DNA from: an uncultured Clostridia bacterium
GTDB lineage: Bacteria; Bacillota; Clostridia; Oscillospirales; Ruminococcaceae
Reading direction: 5' to 3'
NCBI GenBank assembly: GCA_947175045.1
Contig: CAMWLH010000114.1
Coordinates: forward strand, 1 to 6,730
Length of the DNA: 6,730 nucleotides
Shown here: positions 4,740 to 6,730 of the stretch, in pieces
Layout of the letters: each line of letters starts with the position of its first letter
Numbering within the stretch: the first letter of the stretch is position 1
The notes under the pieces: model-generated
Databases searched by the model: none
What the model saw: the letters and a program-made list of their open reading frames with translations, nothing else
Told to the model about the DNA's origin: nothing
Program-made: the position numbers and the translations under genes

Positions 4740-6730
4740 TTAGCCGAGGAGCTGGAGAATGCTCTGGGGCTGCTGATTTGCCTGAGCCAGCATGGACTGA
4801 GCAGCCTGCTGAAGAATGTTGTACTTGGTGTAGTTCATCATCTCAGAAGCCATATCAGTGTCACGGATAGAGCTCTCTGCTTCGGTTAGGTTCTCGGAAG
4901 TGGTGGTCAGGTTGGTGATCTTGTGCTCAAGACGGTTCTGGATAGCACCGAATGTAGCGCGTACCATAGAGGTCTTGTTGATAGCCTTGTCGATCTGGTC
5001 GATAGCGTAGTTAGCGTCGTCCTGAGTTGCAAGCGTGAGATCGGCGGTCGCCAGACCGTCAGTACGGCTTGACAGGTTCAGGTTTGCCTGAAGACCGCGC
5101 ATATCAACGCTGTCGTCCTGGTTATACGCGAACGTGAAGCGAACCGCGTCCTTAGAGCGCGCGCCGGTCTGGAGCGTGATGTTGTTGGAGTAAGTCAGAC
5201 GAGCGTGGGAGTTCTCAAACGCGTCGGACTCGGACAGAGGCTTCTCATCATTGCCGCCCGTCAAGCCGAGCTTTTTATTGAGGTAATCGGTCGACTTGGT
5301 TTCAACACTCTGCGCAAATGCACCTGCACCCTCGTTTGCTTCGTAGCCGTCTACATGGAGACCAACGGTTTTCTCAATATCTGCAATAGCCGTCTTAGGA
5401 ACAAGTGTAGCTGTAATTACACTATTCGCGGCATCATCAGATGTAAGCGTAATTTTATCGCCATCTTCAAACGTACCTGTAGCAGTTATTCCAAATGTCT
5501 GACCATCAGCAGTAATATTTGACAAATCTACGTCGTTACCACCTTTGTCTACCCACTTATTACCAGCGGCGCTGTATGTAAGTTCGCTAACATCAGCGTT
5601 CTGCAGCTGAGCATCACGAACTTGACCACCCGCCGTAACGCCAGCTACGACTCTGTCATCGTCTGACCAACTAGAAGTATCAATCGCAACATTGGCAAGC
5701 GTATTTCCGGCAGCGTCCTTTACAACAAGCGTACCAGCACCGGCAGTCAAAGTCAGATCGTTTGTAGCGTCAACCGTGTTTCCATCGCCATCTTCAAAGA
5801 CAAGCTTATCAAAATCAGCTATGTTGTCTATTGCAACCGTGCCGGCAGCTGCATCATACTTGAACTCAAAGTCAACGCTGTCCAACTGATCGAGAGCTGC
5901 CTTAACGTCAGCGTCCATCTTAGCATCGGTAAGGTCACCCTTAGTAACAGTTACACCTTCAATCTTAGAATCCTTGTCAGCAGCCTCATCGAGACCGATG
6001 TTCTTGGGAGCATACTTCGCGGGAGCGCCGTTTGTGAACTTAACAGTTACAAAATCGCCATCCTTGCTGTATGTGCTGTTGAAGATAACATTAACGTTAG
6101 TACCGTCAACAGTAAAACCACCGTTGTCTGTACCGCCGGTAACGGCTGTCGCCTTGACCTTCGAGGCATCAACGCCCTTAAGCTCGTTGCCTTCGTTATC
6201 GGAAGCCGCAACAGCAGTCCATGTACCGTTCTTGAGCTGGAACGTGATGTTCATCTCATCAAGACCGTCAACCTTGTCAGCGCCCGTAGCAGCCCACAAA
6301 GCGTCCGCTTCGGTCTGTCCGTAATTGTTATTGTCGGCGATCTTGTTAGCTGCGTGGTCGCCTGCACCCTGCGCGGTATCAGCTTTGTCATAATTGACTA
6401 CATCGGTAGGCTTCGCAGCAGCTGCCGCAGCTTCGTCAGCCTTAAGCAGATCACGACCTGTTTTGTAGTCAAACTCTGCGCCTGTGATATAAGCCGAACC
6501 ATCGTCAGACTTAAGCAGAGCGCCGTCGTTGATAGCGTACATACCGTCAGACATCTGACCGCCGTTCAGTACGATAGTACCGTTGAAGTCGGTGTCAGCA
6601 ATCTGATCAAGCTCGTCGTTGAGCTGCTTGAATTCGAGCTCCATAGCAGCACGGTCAGTAGCGTTATCGTAAGTACCGTTAGCGGACTCGGTAGCCAGCT
6701 CCTTCATTCTCTGCAGAATGGAGTGGGTCT
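4740..6730 (-). CDS. fliC: Flagellin, N-terminus cut by window edge
   Basis: This is the filament subunit of the bacterial flagellum, exported through the flagellar type III system. The frame is open to the right edge. Seven codons (THSILQR) precede the ATG at 6707, so that ATG is internal, in the D1 domain, and not the start. About 662 residues are visible. The N-terminal D1 part (QRMKELATESANG to DFNGTIVLNGG) and the C-terminal D1/D0 part (about the last 155 residues, with SSIRDTDMASEM and the end ANQQPQSILQLLG) are conserved. Between them is a long acidic, Ala/Thr/Asp-rich variable region of about 430 residues, the surface-exposed D2/D3 part. No cysteine is present, as usual for flagellins. 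The DNA for roughly 5370-5900 looks AT-richer than the ends, consistent with a rapidly changing or recombined segment. A strong terminator follows. The missing start prevents a view of the promoter. The symbol could equally be hag in Bacillota. Confidence 0.95.
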   Translation of the reverse strand, partial: THSILQRMKELATESANGTYDNATDRAAMELEFKQLNDELDQIADTDFNGTIVLNGGQMSDGMYAINDGALLKSDDGSAYITGAEFDYKTGRDLLKADEAAAAAAKPTDVVNYDKADTAQGAGDHAANKIADNNNYGQTEADALWAATGADKVDGLDEMNITFQLKNGTWTAVAASDNEGNELKGVDASKVKATAVTGGTDNGGFTVDGTNVNVIFNSTYSKDGDFVTVKFTNGAPAKYAPKNIGLDEAADKDSKIEGVTVTKGDLTDAKMDADVKAALDQLDSVDFEFKYDAAAGTVAIDNIADFDKLVFEDGDGNTVDATNDLTLTAGAGTLVVKDAAGNTLANVAIDTSSWSDDDRVVAGVTAGGQVRDAQLQNADVSELTYSAAGNKWVDKGGNDVDLSNITADGQTFGITATGTFEDGDKITLTSDDAANSVITATLVPKTAIADIEKTVGLHVDGYEANEGAGAFAQSVETKSTDYLNKKLGLTGGNDEKPLSESDAFENSHARLTYSNNITLQTGARSKDAVRFTFAYNQDDSVDMRGLQANLNLSSRTDGLATADLTLATQDDANYAIDQIDKAINKTSMVRATFGAIQNRLEHKITNLTTTSENLTEAESSIRDTDMASEMMNYTKYNILQQAAQSMLAQANQQPQSILQLLG

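Noticed and set aside
5205..6324. Plus-strand ORFs within the flagellin gene
   Set aside because: Shadows of the flagellin frame on the opposite strand, without RBS or known motifs.
6705..6707. ATG at 6707 as the flagellin start
   Set aside because: Conserved D1 residues (THSILQR) are encoded directly upstream in the same frame, so the gene continues beyond the window.

Overview
The window looks like a chromosomal segment of a flagellated, low-to-mid GC member of the Bacillota, most likely a gut-type Clostridia (Oscillospirales-like). This is inferred from SigA-type promoters, strong Shine-Dalgarno sequences, a Clostridia-style flagellin ending in ILQLLG, a two-ACT aspartate kinase, and a TTG-started small gene. 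The exact taxon cannot be fixed from the sequence alone.

Layout. Positions 1-1470 (minus) hold the N-terminal 490 residues of a NYN-domain protein followed by four OST-HTH/LOTUS-like repeats; the C-terminus runs off the left edge. Positions 1507-2334 (minus) hold a complete thymidylate synthase (thyA). Its first 284 bp are tandemly and perfectly duplicated upstream (2058-2626). The native ribosome binding site now sits in front of a truncated 95-codon copy, whose TGA overlaps the ATG of the intact gene. Between thyA and lysC (2627-2863) there is no gene, but a multi-branched palindromic element lies at 2667-2776. Positions 2864-4186 (minus) hold aspartate kinase (lysC) with its own promoter. 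Positions 4740-6730 (minus) hold most of a large flagellin with a strong intrinsic terminator; its N-terminus is beyond the right edge.

The stretch between lysC and the flagellin gene (4249-4739) would normally be left blank, but it appears to carry a complete type I toxin-antitoxin locus of the Fst/RNA I-RNA II (par) kind. A consensus promoter on the plus strand (TTGACA-17 bp-TATAAT) drives a short mRNA with a full-length anti-SD match and a 29-residue TTG-started membrane peptide (4400-4489). Its GLIVEIIRKWLD core resembles Fst. A second consensus promoter on the minus strand, convergent with the first, drives an untranslated RNA of about 80 nt. The two transcripts share a bidirectional terminator (4513-4540). 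They also carry a direct repeat (4410-4419 and 4567-4576), so the 5' part of the antisense RNA can pair with the early codons of the toxin mRNA. An 11-bp inverted repeat covers the -35 box of the antisense promoter. Terminators on both sides separate the locus from lysC and the flagellin gene.

Genes working together: lysC, thyA and the NYN gene point the same way and could be read from the lysC promoter, although the palindromic element separates lysC from thyA. The toxin-antitoxin locus and the flagellin gene look like independent units.
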